Source: an uncultured Nostoc sp. (GTDB taxonomy: Bacteria > Cyanobacteriota > Cyanobacteriia > Cyanobacteriales > Nostocaceae). From it: a stretch of 64,000 bases of DNA. Location of the stretch: the NCBI RefSeq assembly GCF_937863485.1, contig NZ_CALMFY010000165.1, forward strand, positions 33,537-97,536, read 5' to 3'. Within the stretch, counting starts at the first letter, position 1; each line of letters starts with the position of its first letter. The translations under genes were made by a program, and so were the position numbers. The notes beneath the pieces were generated by a model that was not told the DNA's origin, ran no database searches, and was given only the letters and a program-made list of their open reading frames with translations. Shown piece by piece: positions 42,621 through 51,092 of the stretch.

Positions 42621-44402
42621 TCATTTAGACCGATCGCTATTTCGTTTAAAGTTCTTTTCTACTAACGAAACACTACCAATACCTTGAAGAATACCACGAC
42701 CGATTAAACCTAAACCCTGACCAATTACTTGGGTGAGGATGAAGACTATACCACTACCTAAAAAAGCTATTAGTGATTTTAAACGCGGTGCGATCGCATC
42801 ACTAAATTCTAAAAGTAACGTTACTACTAAAGGAATATTAGAAAGTTTTCCTAACTCCTGATTTCGAGGAGCATAAACTGAAGTATTGGCAATGCCGCGA
42901 GACGTAATTACAAATAGCTCATATCGACTTTCAAAAACTGCTTTTGGCTCATTTATATAATTAGCTAAACGATATTTCCACGATAAATCATTTCTAAATC
43001 GTTCAATCTCTCGTGTGGAAATTAATTGGCGTCCATAAAAATTTTTTTTAATCGCTTCTACATCTGCTAAAGAGTTTAGTAGTGGTTGCACTACTCCATT
43101 CGCTACCTGAATCAACAAGTTCTCTAAAATCATTAATGCTTGGGACTTGGCTTCAGCGCTCACTACTGGATAAGAAGTATTATCAATGTTTAATTCTGTT
43201 TGAAATAGCAGATAAGAATAAAACTCACAATATAGGGGAATTCTATTGAGAATATCTCTTTGCACAACCTCTGTGTTTTGGAGCAAAAAATTAACAATTT
43301 CTATATTTTGATTTCCTAATTTTATTCGAGAAAATTTTCCAAAAAAATCTGTAATTGCTACTTGCCATAAATCACGTAATAGGATAAATTTTACCTCATA
43401 TAATTGATTTATCTCTATTTGAGAAGTACGCAGTTCATCCAACTGTTCAGCCAATTTTTGCAGGATAAGATAAAGTAATTCCCGTTTTTTCTCTTCACGA
43501 AAGATGTCAATTTCTAAAGGGATATCTGTGATATTTCGTAAAGAAAATTGAAGTTTGGTAACGCAAGATGCAAACAACTCAGATTGTAGTGTTCCCGGAC
43601 TAAGTAAAGGTGACACAGTTTGTCTTTGTTGAATGGCACTACTCAATGAAGGAACCAGAGGCGGCTGATCAGCAACGGGGATACCTTCCTCTTGCCTTTC
43701 TTGTGATGAAACCAACAACCGATTTATTAACCAACGAGCCGCTAGCAGTTCTCGCCGCTGTCCAGCCAGAATTGCTCGATCTAGTACTGGTAGTCCGGGA
43801 ACTTGTAATTGTGCTGTTACTGCGGCTAGGGTAGCGTCAATGTAAGCAATTCCTGACAAACGTAAATTATTTCGCAGTCTAAAAAAGGGAAGTGGGGAGT
43901 GGGGAACTCGCGGCCCCCTCTGGGGATTAGGGGCAATGGGGAGTGAGGAATTAGGAATGATTATTGCTTCCGTGTCCTGAAACCAATAGGAACCACCATC
44001 TGCAACTTCTTGCATGGCGGCGACTAACTCAGGAAGTGGTGTGCCTTTGGGGCAGTAGCCATTAATACCAACAGATTTCGCAGCTAAGAGTAGTCCTTGT
44101 TCTTGAACAGAACTGAGGAGTAAAATTGGCAGGTTGGGATATAAGGCTCTGAGTTGCCGACAGAATTGTAAACCTAGCTGCTGACTGGTGATGGAGCGAC
44201 CATTACCGAATTCTAAAACCACCAAATTTACCTGGTTAGGGTTCTGTTGGGCAATTTCTGCTAAAATTTGCAAGGCAGCAGTATCAGTTTCTACCACTCC
44301 TGTAACTTGCAGGTTAGTAATTGCTTCCAGAGCTACCCGTAATCCCAGACGAAAAATTGGGTCTTGGTCGATTAACAATAATTTTAGAGGGCGATCGCTC
44401 AT
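42621..44402 (-). CDS. Response regulator with atypical receiver and C-terminal DUF3685
   Basis: A 593-residue protein. Residues 1-130 form a receiver-like domain (LKLLLIDQDPIFRLGLRVAL, ILLLSSVQEQGLLLAAKS, GYCPKGTP with the conserved Lys). The phospho-acceptor position reads NLVVLEFGNG, with Glu where Asp is expected. The C-terminal 400 residues are DUF3685, a cyanobacterial and plastid domain ending in a hydrophobic segment (LIAFLGSGIVFILTQVIGQG). The linker (SLPIAPNPQRGPRVPHSPLP) is encoded by repeat-like DNA at 43887-43955. The constant Glu could mimic phosphorylation, so the receiver may be permanently on or purely structural. Confidence 0.85.
   Translation of the reverse strand: MSDRPLKLLLIDQDPIFRLGLRVALEAITNLQVTGVVETDTAALQILAEIAQQNPNQVNLVVLEFGNGRSITSQQLGLQFCRQLRALYPNLPILLLSSVQEQGLLLAAKSVGINGYCPKGTPLPELVAAMQEVADGGSYWFQDTEAIIIPNSSLPIAPNPQRGPRVPHSPLPFFRLRNNLRLSGIAYIDATLAAVTAQLQVPGLPVLDRAILAGQRRELLAARWLINRLLVSSQERQEEGIPVADQPPLVPSLSSAIQQRQTVSPLLSPGTLQSELFASCVTKLQFSLRNITDIPLEIDIFREEKKRELLYLILQKLAEQLDELRTSQIEINQLYEVKFILLRDLWQVAITDFFGKFSRIKLGNQNIEIVNFLLQNTEVVQRDILNRIPLYCEFYSYLLFQTELNIDNTSYPVVSAEAKSQALMILENLLIQVANGVVQPLLNSLADVEAIKKNFYGRQLISTREIERFRNDLSWKYRLANYINEPKAVFESRYELFVITSRGIANTSVYAPRNQELGKLSNIPLVVTLLLEFSDAIAPRLKSLIAFLGSGIVFILTQVIGQGLGLIGRGILQGIGSVSLVEKNFKRNSDRSK
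43887..43955 (-). repeat. Short tandem repeat inside the response regulator gene
   Basis: The plus strand shows GTGGGGAGTGGGGAACTCG and later GGGGCAATGGGGAGTGAGG, the GGGGAGT-type strings that usually fill intergenic DNA in this genome (compare ACTCCCCACTCCCC near 27932). They code in frame for the Pro/Arg/Ser-rich linker between the receiver and DUF3685. Confidence 0.65.
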
Positions 44403-44718
44403 ACTCTACTCAATTACCCAAGCACTGTTTTTTACCAATCAGAAAACAGCTTTGATACAAAACTTTGTCTTCCCGATTGTTACCTGTTTTCGCAAACTGA
44501 TAAATCGATCATAGTTGGCATAGGTAGCCGTCACTGTGTAATTAAATGAACCTGAGTATTTGGCACTGGTTGACAGAACCCTATATCGCAATCAATCAAA
44601 TCAGAGGATTTTCAGCGCGGCGATCGCTCAAAATTTCTTTACATTCTGAAAATACACAGGCTTATTTGCCAGCCAATCGAAGTTAAAAGAATTATCTGCC
44701 CTTGTCCATTAACCCCTA
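44403..44718. other. Spacer upstream of the response regulator gene
   Basis: Holds the promoter side of the DUF3685 regulator gene. No gene or known RNA is seen. Confidence 0.5.
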
Positions 44719-45015
44719 ATGCTGCATTTGTTGAGCATTTTGTACTGCGACGGACTGCAAGATGATGAACTATTGCAGTTAGCTGCTAATACTTAAAAGT
44801 CTTATCTGTTATGGGAAATTTATCATCGCCTGAGTCGATGGTTGTTGGGCTATTTGCTAATTGGTGGGATCAAGACGATGCTACTGCGCTCAGGATCGGC
44901 TCATATCCACCGGACTCCAAAAGTGCGATCGCTAATTTACTCGCTGGTCATCATCCCCAACATCTACTTGAGCAGATGCAAGATTACGCTCTCAAAATCT
45001 TGCACTCGCAAGTGA
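44719..45015 (+). pseudogene. Unidentified possible broken gene with one in-frame stop
   Basis: From an ATG at 44719 one frame reads LHLLSILYCDGLQDDELLQL, AANT, stop, KSYLLWEIYHRLSRWLLGYL and continues open to 45015, 99 codons with a single internal TAA. The first part has protein-like composition. A second frame from 44811 (ATALRIGSYPPDSKSAIANL, HHPQHLLEQMQDYALKILHS) also looks protein-like, so a frameshift may exist as well. No family is recognised. Confidence 0.3.
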
Positions 45016-45408
45016 TAAAATTAATTTGGCTGAGGAATCTATAGCGCTCGCTTGTTTGGATGCAATACACTCTGATCTCACTTCCATTCCTTTCTCCTAA
45101 AAGGAGGAGCCACTGTGTTGGGCGGTAGTTGCAGTGCTTAAGTCAGTAAATCAATAGTATAATTAATGATGTAAAGCTTGGTATCAGCATTCCAGATTTC
45201 TGATTGTTAACACATAAAGTATTGATAGTTAAACAACGTAAACAAGTTATTTGTAAAAGCTAAAATAATGCTGAAACTCAATAAACAATTCACCGCCAGG
45301 GCACTAATTTAGCTTCAAGGTAAATCTTTGTTAATGTGTAAGTTCTAGATTGTTTCTCAAGTTAGAGATAAAATGCGCTGTCAATCACCTTAAAAAATTG
45401 GTAAACAT
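45016..45408. other. Spacer with a repeat copy upstream of the SH3-like gene
   Basis: About 45050-45110 matches 39785-39845 with few differences (core CACTTCCATTCCT, then TCTCCTAAAA). The rest is AT-rich and holds no gene. Confidence 0.6.
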
Positions 45409-45732
45409 ATGAAGAAAAAAATTCAAAACATAGTATTTTCTGGTACTAGTATTACTTTAATAAGTGCCATGTCCTTGTTTCTCAAAACACCTTTAGCTAA
45501 CGCCCAAAAATTTGCAAAGGGTGTTGTTTTCGACCCACCATCAAATGTCAGGGTGAAACCCAATACCAATAGTAGAGTTCTTTGTAGGATAACCTCAGTA
45601 AAGACTATAGATATTTATCCTGAGGGAAAGTGGTATCATACTTATACTTGCGGTCATCATCAAGAAGGTTACATCCATATAAGTCAAGTTCGATTAATAA
45701 AAAGTAGTATCCCATCTGGAGCACCTCAGTAA
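45409..45732 (+). CDS. Secreted SH3-like domain protein
   Basis: A 107-residue protein with a signal peptide ending near TPLANAQ. A bacterial SH3-like domain follows (FDPPSNVRVKPNTNSRVLCR, GKWYHTYTCGHHQEGYIHIS), including the typical SNVRxxPxxxSxVL opening and the closing G-Y-I-H motif. Two cysteines may form a disulfide outside the cytoplasm. Such domains bind peptidoglycan or other surface polymers; the partner is unknown. Confidence 0.75.
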   Translation: MKKKIQNIVFSGTSITLISAMSLFLKTPLANAQKFAKGVVFDPPSNVRVKPNTNSRVLCRITSVKTIDIYPEGKWYHTYTCGHHQEGYIHISQVRLIKSSIPSGAPQ

Positions 45733-46279
45733 AGACTCACACTGCTCTGACTCACATAAGCATATCTGGTATATATTTTGCCACTCTCCAGCGTTTCCTA
45801 GAAGTTTCACTGCTATGAAGTTAAAAAAGCGATTTCTTCAATTCTTTTTTAACTTGGGTAGCTTATAGACTTATCAGTAAAGGCGAAATGCTTACTATAC
45901 AATAGTCTTAGCGATTCTACCGCAAGTGCGATCATAAGCGCTTAATGGGCTGTTCTTATTAGGTGTGTATTCTATGCAATTGACCACCGCTATAATACTT
46001 TACCAGGGTTTTATTTCAAATTTCAGGATTTAGAAAACAATTTTGAGCAGACGAACAAACTCCCTACAAGCAAACTAATTGAAAGCTGCGAAGGCACAAT
46101 TATTACCAGTAGATTTAGATGATCATGCCGATGATCACGAGACAGTTTTTGGCAATAACCCCATTGATGAGATTAATGGTTATTAGGTTTTATTAGCTAG
46201 GAAAGCTAAAATCTAGACTTTTAACTCCTAACTCCTGTACAGACAAAGATTTTTCGCGTCTCCCACTTCCTAACTCTCA
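45733..46279. other. Spacer with a hairpin and a short coding-like stretch
   Basis: A perfect inverted repeat, AAGTTAAAAAAG and CTTTTTTAACTT (45818-45855), lies about 85 bp after the SH3-like gene and may terminate it. Around 46083-46187 a 35-codon frame (LLPVDLDDHADDHETVFGNN) ends in a stop and may be a gene fragment, but no family is recognised. A repeat related to 33716-33785 lies at 46233-46263. Confidence 0.5.
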
Positions 46280-46726
46280 TCAGCTTTCTTGCGGGTTGCG
46301 GTAGCCAAAAAAGTTAATACTGTAGTCAGTAATCCGTACTCCTGTTTGTTCTTCAATTTTGCGGATAAAATCTTCTGGGAGTTCCACATGAACATCAAGA
46401 ATTTGATTTGTATCTATACAGTTGACATGACTGTGAGAGTCACTGATATTGCCGTATAAACGCCCATCACAACGTTCAATACACTCAATGATGCTCTGAC
46501 TAGATAATGCTTCTAAATTTTGATAAACAGAGGTATGACCGATTTCTTTGCCTTGTTGGTTCAAGCGATCGTAAATCTCTCTAGCAGAAAGATGTTCATT
46601 TGCTTGCCAAAGTAATTCCAGAATAAAGCGACGCTGACGACTAACGCGCATACCCAGGATTTGACACTGCTCAAGGGCATCTTCTAGAGAACGAATTTGT
46701 TTTGTAGGAATTGTTTGTTTTTGCAT
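46280..46726 (-). CDS. Fur-family transcriptional regulator (PerR-like)
   Basis: A 148-residue metal-dependent repressor. The winged helix is in LSAREIYDRLNQQGKEIGHT then SVYQNLEALSSQSIIECIER, and the metal-binding region is SDSHSHVNCIDTNQ. The paired CxxC motifs of Zur and classical Fur are absent, which together with overall similarity points to the peroxide-sensing PerR/FurC branch known from Nostoc; this subfamily call is an inference. A 425-bp upstream spacer with a strong hairpin separates it from the GCS2 gene. Confidence 0.85.
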   Translation of the reverse strand: MQKQTIPTKQIRSLEDALEQCQILGMRVSRQRRFILELLWQANEHLSAREIYDRLNQQGKEIGHTSVYQNLEALSSQSIIECIERCDGRLYGNISDSHSHVNCIDTNQILDVHVELPEDFIRKIEEQTGVRITDYSINFFGYRNPQES

Positions 46727-47151
46727 ATTACAGCTTCTTAACTGTTAGGAGAATTTTCCCATTTCAACGTTTATTGGTTATTTAATATATGCAATCATAT
46801 TGCACAGCGCTTTTTTACCTGTACTTGTGTTTTGGCTTTTGATGCTGCGGAAGTAACAGGTGGCGATAATGATTTTTTTGGTTGTTGACGGCTACTTTGT
46901 TAAACCTTTATCTAAAACAAACTCATTACAACTTTAACTTAAAATTGCTATAAATGTCCACCTTGGGACAGGCGTTGCCTTTTCCAAGTAGGCTAATTCT
47001 AATCACATACTATGTTGATGGTGTAGCAATTTCTATTTAAATATAAGTAATTATTGTAATATAATCATTGTAAGGGTGTAAGAGGTAGTTGTAACGGCAA
47101 CTACCTCTTACACCCTCAAGTATTTATGAAAAACTTTGCACTCTGTTTCGA
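46727..47151. other. Spacer upstream of the Fur-family gene
   Basis: No gene is visible. The spacer contains the promoter side of the Fur-family gene, rich in A and T (46727-47070), and a strong hairpin at 47073-47116. No PerR or Fur box could be confirmed by eye. Confidence 0.5.
47073..47116. terminator. Perfect 19-bp hairpin downstream of the GCS2 gene
   Basis: AGGGTGTAAGAGGTAGTTG and CAACTACCTCTTACACCCT pair perfectly around the six-base loop TAACGG. It starts 35 bp beyond the stop codon of the leftward GCS2 gene, so a terminator is likely, although there is no adjacent T-run on that strand. Confidence 0.65.
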
Positions 47152-48498
47152 TTAATGCTGCTGTAGTAACAATCCTTCATCAGCATCCAACGCTGCTAAG
47201 GGATTTTCTGTGTCTATCCATGAAACTTGTGCCTCTAGCTTGTCACAACATTCACGCACTAAACGCAAACCGTCATCTAATGGAAGTTGAGCAGTTGTTG
47301 GGGTAAACTCTTGCAATATTCCAGCTTCTATCGTCTGATAGTGATCGAGGTGTTTGCTCAATTTCGCCAGAAAATTTGCTCCTTCGCCACCCGCAGCGCT
47401 CGCAAACTGCAAAATTGAATCGACATAAGCCTTAACTTTGGGGTTTTTAACTCCCTCTGTAGCTGAAGTATAGAGCAATTCACCTGATAGATATTCAAAA
47501 TCTGGTACATATAGGCGATCGCCAACTACTTCAAATATCTGCATTTCTTTCGCTGGTCTAACTGTTAATTTCTCACGCCTGACTCGATCAGCCGCCTTTT
47601 CAAGCAGTGTAATTACAGCTAAAATTACTGAAGGATAGTTACTATCTATACATCTGATTTCCACTGTGCCAAGATTGTTGAGTCTAACTGGATTCCAAGA
47701 TGACTTGAGTAAGCTGACTCCTGCTTCTTTGAACAGGTTCGGTTCAATTCCAGCTTTTTCCATCGCTTGCAACCAAGTATAATAACGAGCAAATTGCTGT
47801 TCAACTAAACCCTCCACACTCAATGCATAAGGCATGAGTCCGCCGACTGGCTGTAAATCAGTGTAAACTCCTTCCCAGCCAAAGGTTTCACTACCTCGAT
47901 AACGAGTTGTGTGCGCGGCTAATCCGATCGCCTGTCCTTCATAAAAGGGACACGCCCGCGTCAGAGAAATGAGTGCTGAGTCGCAAGCTGTAGCTAAATT
48001 ATAGATATTTAGTAGTTCTTCTCGCTCTTTCGATGTCGAGTTGTAGGATACTGCAACATCAGGGTCAATTACCCCAGGCGGGACTTCCAAATGCAGGTGT
48101 GTACCTGTACATTTGCCGGCGTGTAAAAATTTCTCATAGCCGACAGTCCGCGCTTGGATATGGTAATTAGGCTGATCGCGCATAACTGGTGTAATGTGCA
48201 AAGGGTAGCTAGACAGAGGGTAAAGGCGTAAACCCATCTGTTGCACCACAGAAAGCGCCAATTTGAGATTTTTGAGATAAACTCTTGCTAGTTCTGTACC
48301 AGTGTCGGCAGGAGGTGTGTTAATTTCTACCATGCTTTTGACGAATTCTGGCACAAAGTACTTTGGGTTTAAACCTTGTGTTTCCGCCATTAAGTGACAA
48401 GCTTCCAAAAACTCATCGGCGCGCTCACTCAGATAACCAGTCTCATCTACCAGAAAAAATTCTTGCTCAAGACCAATACGACGCTTTAATACATTCAT
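47152..48498 (-). CDS. GCS2-family glutamate--cysteine ligase-like carboxylate-amine ligase
   Basis: A 448-residue ATP-dependent ligase of the GCS2/YbdK type. It has the N-terminal RRIGLEQEFFLVDETGYLSE with the acidic metal-binding residues. It also has EFVKSMVEINTPPADTGTEL, the His-containing CTGTHLHLEVPPGV and VRLNNLGTVEIRCIDSNYPS. The family joins an amino acid to cysteine or a related amine; some members are weak glutamate-cysteine ligases. It is not the main cyanobacterial GshA type. Its neighbour is a PerR-like regulator, which would fit a redox role, but this is conjecture. Confidence 0.82.
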   Translation of the reverse strand: MNVLKRRIGLEQEFFLVDETGYLSERADEFLEACHLMAETQGLNPKYFVPEFVKSMVEINTPPADTGTELARVYLKNLKLALSVVQQMGLRLYPLSSYPLHITPVMRDQPNYHIQARTVGYEKFLHAGKCTGTHLHLEVPPGVIDPDVAVSYNSTSKEREELLNIYNLATACDSALISLTRACPFYEGQAIGLAAHTTRYRGSETFGWEGVYTDLQPVGGLMPYALSVEGLVEQQFARYYTWLQAMEKAGIEPNLFKEAGVSLLKSSWNPVRLNNLGTVEIRCIDSNYPSVILAVITLLEKAADRVRREKLTVRPAKEMQIFEVVGDRLYVPDFEYLSGELLYTSATEGVKNPKVKAYVDSILQFASAAGGEGANFLAKLSKHLDHYQTIEAGILQEFTPTTAQLPLDDGLRLVRECCDKLEAQVSWIDTENPLAALDADEGLLLQQH

Positions 48499-48901
48499 CT
48501 AGACCTCCACAAGAGCATAATATTTTACCTGCTGTCATCACGGATCATAAAGTGTTTTTACCTCTTCTAATTCCCCGTCTATACATCCCAATTCGGATTT
48601 TGAAAGCTAAATCTCCTAAACCACCCAAGGTGCTAACAGTTTAGTTGGGCGCTTGGTTCCTGTCGCTCGTCTTGAAGGCTACCTAGAACATCGAAGCAAA
48701 ACACCAACTGGTATCCAGGTCTTGTAAGGGTAAGCCAAAATCGAGAAGCATCCCCAGCGAGGCAATTATGCACAGCCAAAGCGTTGAGACTGCCAACTTT
48801 GGTTTGTGCAATTAAAGGTCAATCTAGCGTCAATCCCTGAAAGCTGCTACTGTAGATTGTCGATCCTACAGTTGAGCATCAAGAAAGTGGCTGCTGAATC
48901 A
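48499..48901. other. Divergent spacer between the GCS2 gene and crr6
   Basis: Promoter region for both genes. The crr6 frame is open back to 48806, but the family N-terminus begins at 48902. No other gene or RNA is seen. Confidence 0.5.
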
Positions 48902-49372
48902 ATGACAATCGCGATCGCACTCAATAATGACTTCATTAACAATCTGGATCTGTCGCCTGCGTCAACGGTGATTGAACAACTGCTGCAAGCTGGGGTAGCA
49001 TCCCATGAACAGCAGCTATGTTTTGATATCAAATACGATCTCGAACCTGGCGATCCACGGGAACTCTCAGAAATTCCAGAGGTGCGGCTGTGGTTTGTGC
49101 GCCTAGATGCGAAATACCCCTGGTTAGCATTTTTACTAGATTGGAAAGCTGGAGAGTTTGTTCGGTATGCTGCCATGCTTGTACCACACCAGTTCAGTTC
49201 TCAAGAAGGCATTCAGTACAATCCTGAAGCCTTAGAAATATTTTTGATGCATAAAATCTTTATTTTAGGTGATTGGCTCAAACAACAGGGCATCCCCAGC
49301 CTATCGCGGCTGAAGTCTATGGCCCAAATGCTGGGTTATGAATTAGATGATGCTTTTTTTGAGATATTTTAA
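48902..49372 (+). CDS. CRR6 family NdhI maturation factor
   Basis: A 156-residue homologue of chloroplast CRR6 (DUF1817), needed for assembly of the NdhI subunit of the photosynthetic NDH-1 complex that runs cyclic electron flow and CO2 uptake. Conserved stretches are TIAIALNNDFINNLDLSPAS, PGDPRELSEIPEVRLWFVRL, YPWLAFLLDWKAGEFVRYAA and MLVPHQFSSQEGIQYNPEAL. The start at 48902 is chosen because homologues begin with MTIAIALN; 32 upstream codons in the same frame are not family-like. Confidence 0.88.
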   Translation: MTIAIALNNDFINNLDLSPASTVIEQLLQAGVASHEQQLCFDIKYDLEPGDPRELSEIPEVRLWFVRLDAKYPWLAFLLDWKAGEFVRYAAMLVPHQFSSQEGIQYNPEALEIFLMHKIFILGDWLKQQGIPSLSRLKSMAQMLGYELDDAFFEIF

Positions 49373-49443
49373 ATCGCTAAATCGTTAAGTACAGCATTTC
49401 ATTAATTCGTAGCGAATTAAATTTAGCAATATTCTGCAATACC

Positions 49444-49653
49444 AATGCGTTGGCTTGCTTTGTTAATGCGTTGGCTTGCTTTGTTAATGCGTCGGCTTGC
49501 TTTGTTAATGCGTCGGCTTACATTGTTAATGCGTCGGCTTACATTGTTAATGCGTCGGCTTACATTGTTAATGCGTTGGCTTGCTTTGTTAATGCATCTC
49601 CATACAATGCCAATGTATTCCCTTAAAATGTTAATGCGTTCTCCTGCATTAAA
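49444..49653 (+). repeat. 21-bp minisatellite, ten units
   Basis: Seven near-identical units alternate AATGCGTTGGCTTGCTTTGT(T) and AATGCGTCGGCTTACATTGT(T) variants. Three diverged units follow, the last ending near 49653. The exact 21-bp period keeps one frame open (MRWLALL repeated), but there is no upstream signal or family match. It separates crr6 from the fungal-like reductase gene. Confidence 0.92.
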
Positions 49654-49752
49654 AACGCTACGTTTTTACGCAAAACTGTACTAAGTGCAACGACTACTGT
49701 ATTTAAATCGTGGATTGCTTGAGATAAAACGTTACCCTCGTATTCATTAATC

Positions 49753-50667
49753 ATGACCTCCATCCTCGTCCTCGGCGCAGGCGAACTTGGCCTCTCTATG
49801 CTGCACAATCTCGCACGACTCGCCCCAACAGACACAACCATCACCGTTCTCCTCCGCCAAAGCACAATAAACTTTCCCAGCACACCGACAAAGCAGACCG
49901 AATTAGACAAACTGAAAGCTCTTGGCATCAGGTTTCTCCCTGGAGATATTGTTAACAGCTCTAGTTCCGACCTATCTGCCCTTTTCAGACCCTATCATAC
50001 TGTCATTAGTTGTGTGGGCTTTGTAGCTGGAAGTAGTATCCAACTGAAAATCGCTTATGCAGTCCTAAATGCGGGCGTGGCGAGGTATTTACCGTGGCAA
50101 TTTGGGGTGGATTATGATGTTATTGGCCGAGGTTCAGCCCAAGATTTATTCGACGTGCAATTAGACGTAAGAGATTTATTGCGAGGCCAAAGCAAAACGG
50201 AATGGGTGATAGTGTCTACGGGGATGTTTACGAGTTTTCTCTTTGAGAGATTCTTTGGGGTTGTTGATTTAGATGAATCCGTTGTACGAGCGCTAGGAAG
50301 CTGGGAGACGGCTGTAACGGTGACAACACCGGAGGATATTGGGACACTGACAGCGGAAATTGTCTTTATGGAGAATCCGAGGTTCAGGAATGAGGTAGTG
50401 TTTACGGCTGGGGATACAGTGACGTATGGGCGGGTGGCGGATATTGTGGAGAGCCTTCTGGGTAGGGAGGTGAGGAGGGAAAAGTGGAGTGTGGAGTTTT
50501 TAAAGAGGGAGTTGGCGAAAGATCCAGAGAATTCGCTTAAGAAGTATAGGGTCGTGTTTGCAGAAGGGAGGGGTGTGAGTTGGGATTTGGAGAAAAGCTT
50601 TAATTGGAAAAATGGGAAGGAGGTTGTGGATGTTGAGAGGTGGTTAAGGGAGAATTTGAAGAGATGA
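49753..50667 (+). CDS. NmrA/isoflavone-reductase-like NAD(P)-binding protein, fungal-type
   Basis: A 304-residue atypical short-chain reductase with the N-terminal GxGxxG motif TSILVLGAGELGLSMLHNLA. The conserved body includes ARYLPWQFGVDYDVIGRGSA, QDLFDVQLDVRDLLRGQSKT and EWVIVSTGMFTSFLFERFFG. It resembles aromatic-alcohol or isoflavone reductase-like proteins best known from filamentous fungi. In the last third nearly all arginines are AGG and the DNA is very G-rich (for example AGGGAGGTGAGGAGGGAAAA), unlike neighbouring genes. The ATG at 49753 has no clear ribosome binding site. Function unknown; recent transfer is suspected. Confidence 0.8.
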   Translation: MTSILVLGAGELGLSMLHNLARLAPTDTTITVLLRQSTINFPSTPTKQTELDKLKALGIRFLPGDIVNSSSSDLSALFRPYHTVISCVGFVAGSSIQLKIAYAVLNAGVARYLPWQFGVDYDVIGRGSAQDLFDVQLDVRDLLRGQSKTEWVIVSTGMFTSFLFERFFGVVDLDESVVRALGSWETAVTVTTPEDIGTLTAEIVFMENPRFRNEVVFTAGDTVTYGRVADIVESLLGREVRREKWSVEFLKRELAKDPENSLKKYRVVFAEGRGVSWDLEKSFNWKNGKEVVDVERWLRENLKR

Positions 50668-50826
50668 GTGCATGATTACGGTCAATTCCACTGTCCGAAA
50701 TACGGAGACAGTCAAAAACCTGGGAGCCTCTTGAAGAAATGATTATTACTTTTAGTCATAAACTTATTATCTTATTTACCTTATATTCGATTACTAGTAT
50801 TGGCACAGTCAACTTTGATTTGATAA

Positions 50827-50869
50827 GTTCGTAGTTTGCGCTGTCTTCGCTAAAACGCAAACTACGAAC
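50827..50869. terminator. 14-bp inverted repeat
   Basis: GTTCGTAGTTTGCG pairs perfectly with CGCAAACTACGAAC across a 15-nt loop. It is placed about 160 bp after the reductase gene. It may terminate that transcript or be a dispersed repeat. Confidence 0.5.
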
Positions 50870-50981
50870 AATCCTTAACCATCAATTATTTCTTTACAAA
50901 CTACTAATGGCACATGGATTTAGTCCTCTCCAGCATAAATGCAGAGAAAAATCTAGTTTTCTAGCGTATTTTTTAATACTG

Positions 50982-51026
50982 AATGACCGCAAAATCTAGC
51001 CGTCATGTCCAGGTTTTGCGGTCATT
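50982..51026. terminator. 13-bp inverted repeat downstream of the glycosyltransferase gene
   Basis: AATGACCGCAAAA and TTTTGCGGTCATT form a perfect stem with a 19-nt loop. It lies about 70 bp past the stop of the leftward glycosyltransferase gene. Confidence 0.5.
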
Positions 51027-51092
51027 TAATAAACGCATAACTACATTGGATATCCAATAGACTGATTGCAGAAATTGGGACAAACTGCTGGT

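Larger units (their letters stand above)
50668..51092. other. Spacer between convergent genes with two strong hairpins
   Basis: No gene is seen. Two long perfect inverted repeats (50827-50869 and 50982-51026) lie between the convergent reductase and glycosyltransferase genes. Confidence 0.6.

Noticed and set aside
47152..48498. Assignment as the main cyanobacterial glutamate-cysteine ligase GshA
   Set aside because: The sequence is of the GCS2/YbdK type, with a different N-terminus from the cyanobacterial GshA family.
49444..49653. CRISPR array
   Set aside because: The units are contiguous 21-bp tandem copies with no unique spacers, and there are no cas genes nearby.
49445..49684. 79-codon protein made of MRWLALL heptads
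   Set aside because: It is the translation of the 21-bp minisatellite. It has no upstream signals and every unit contains an ATG.
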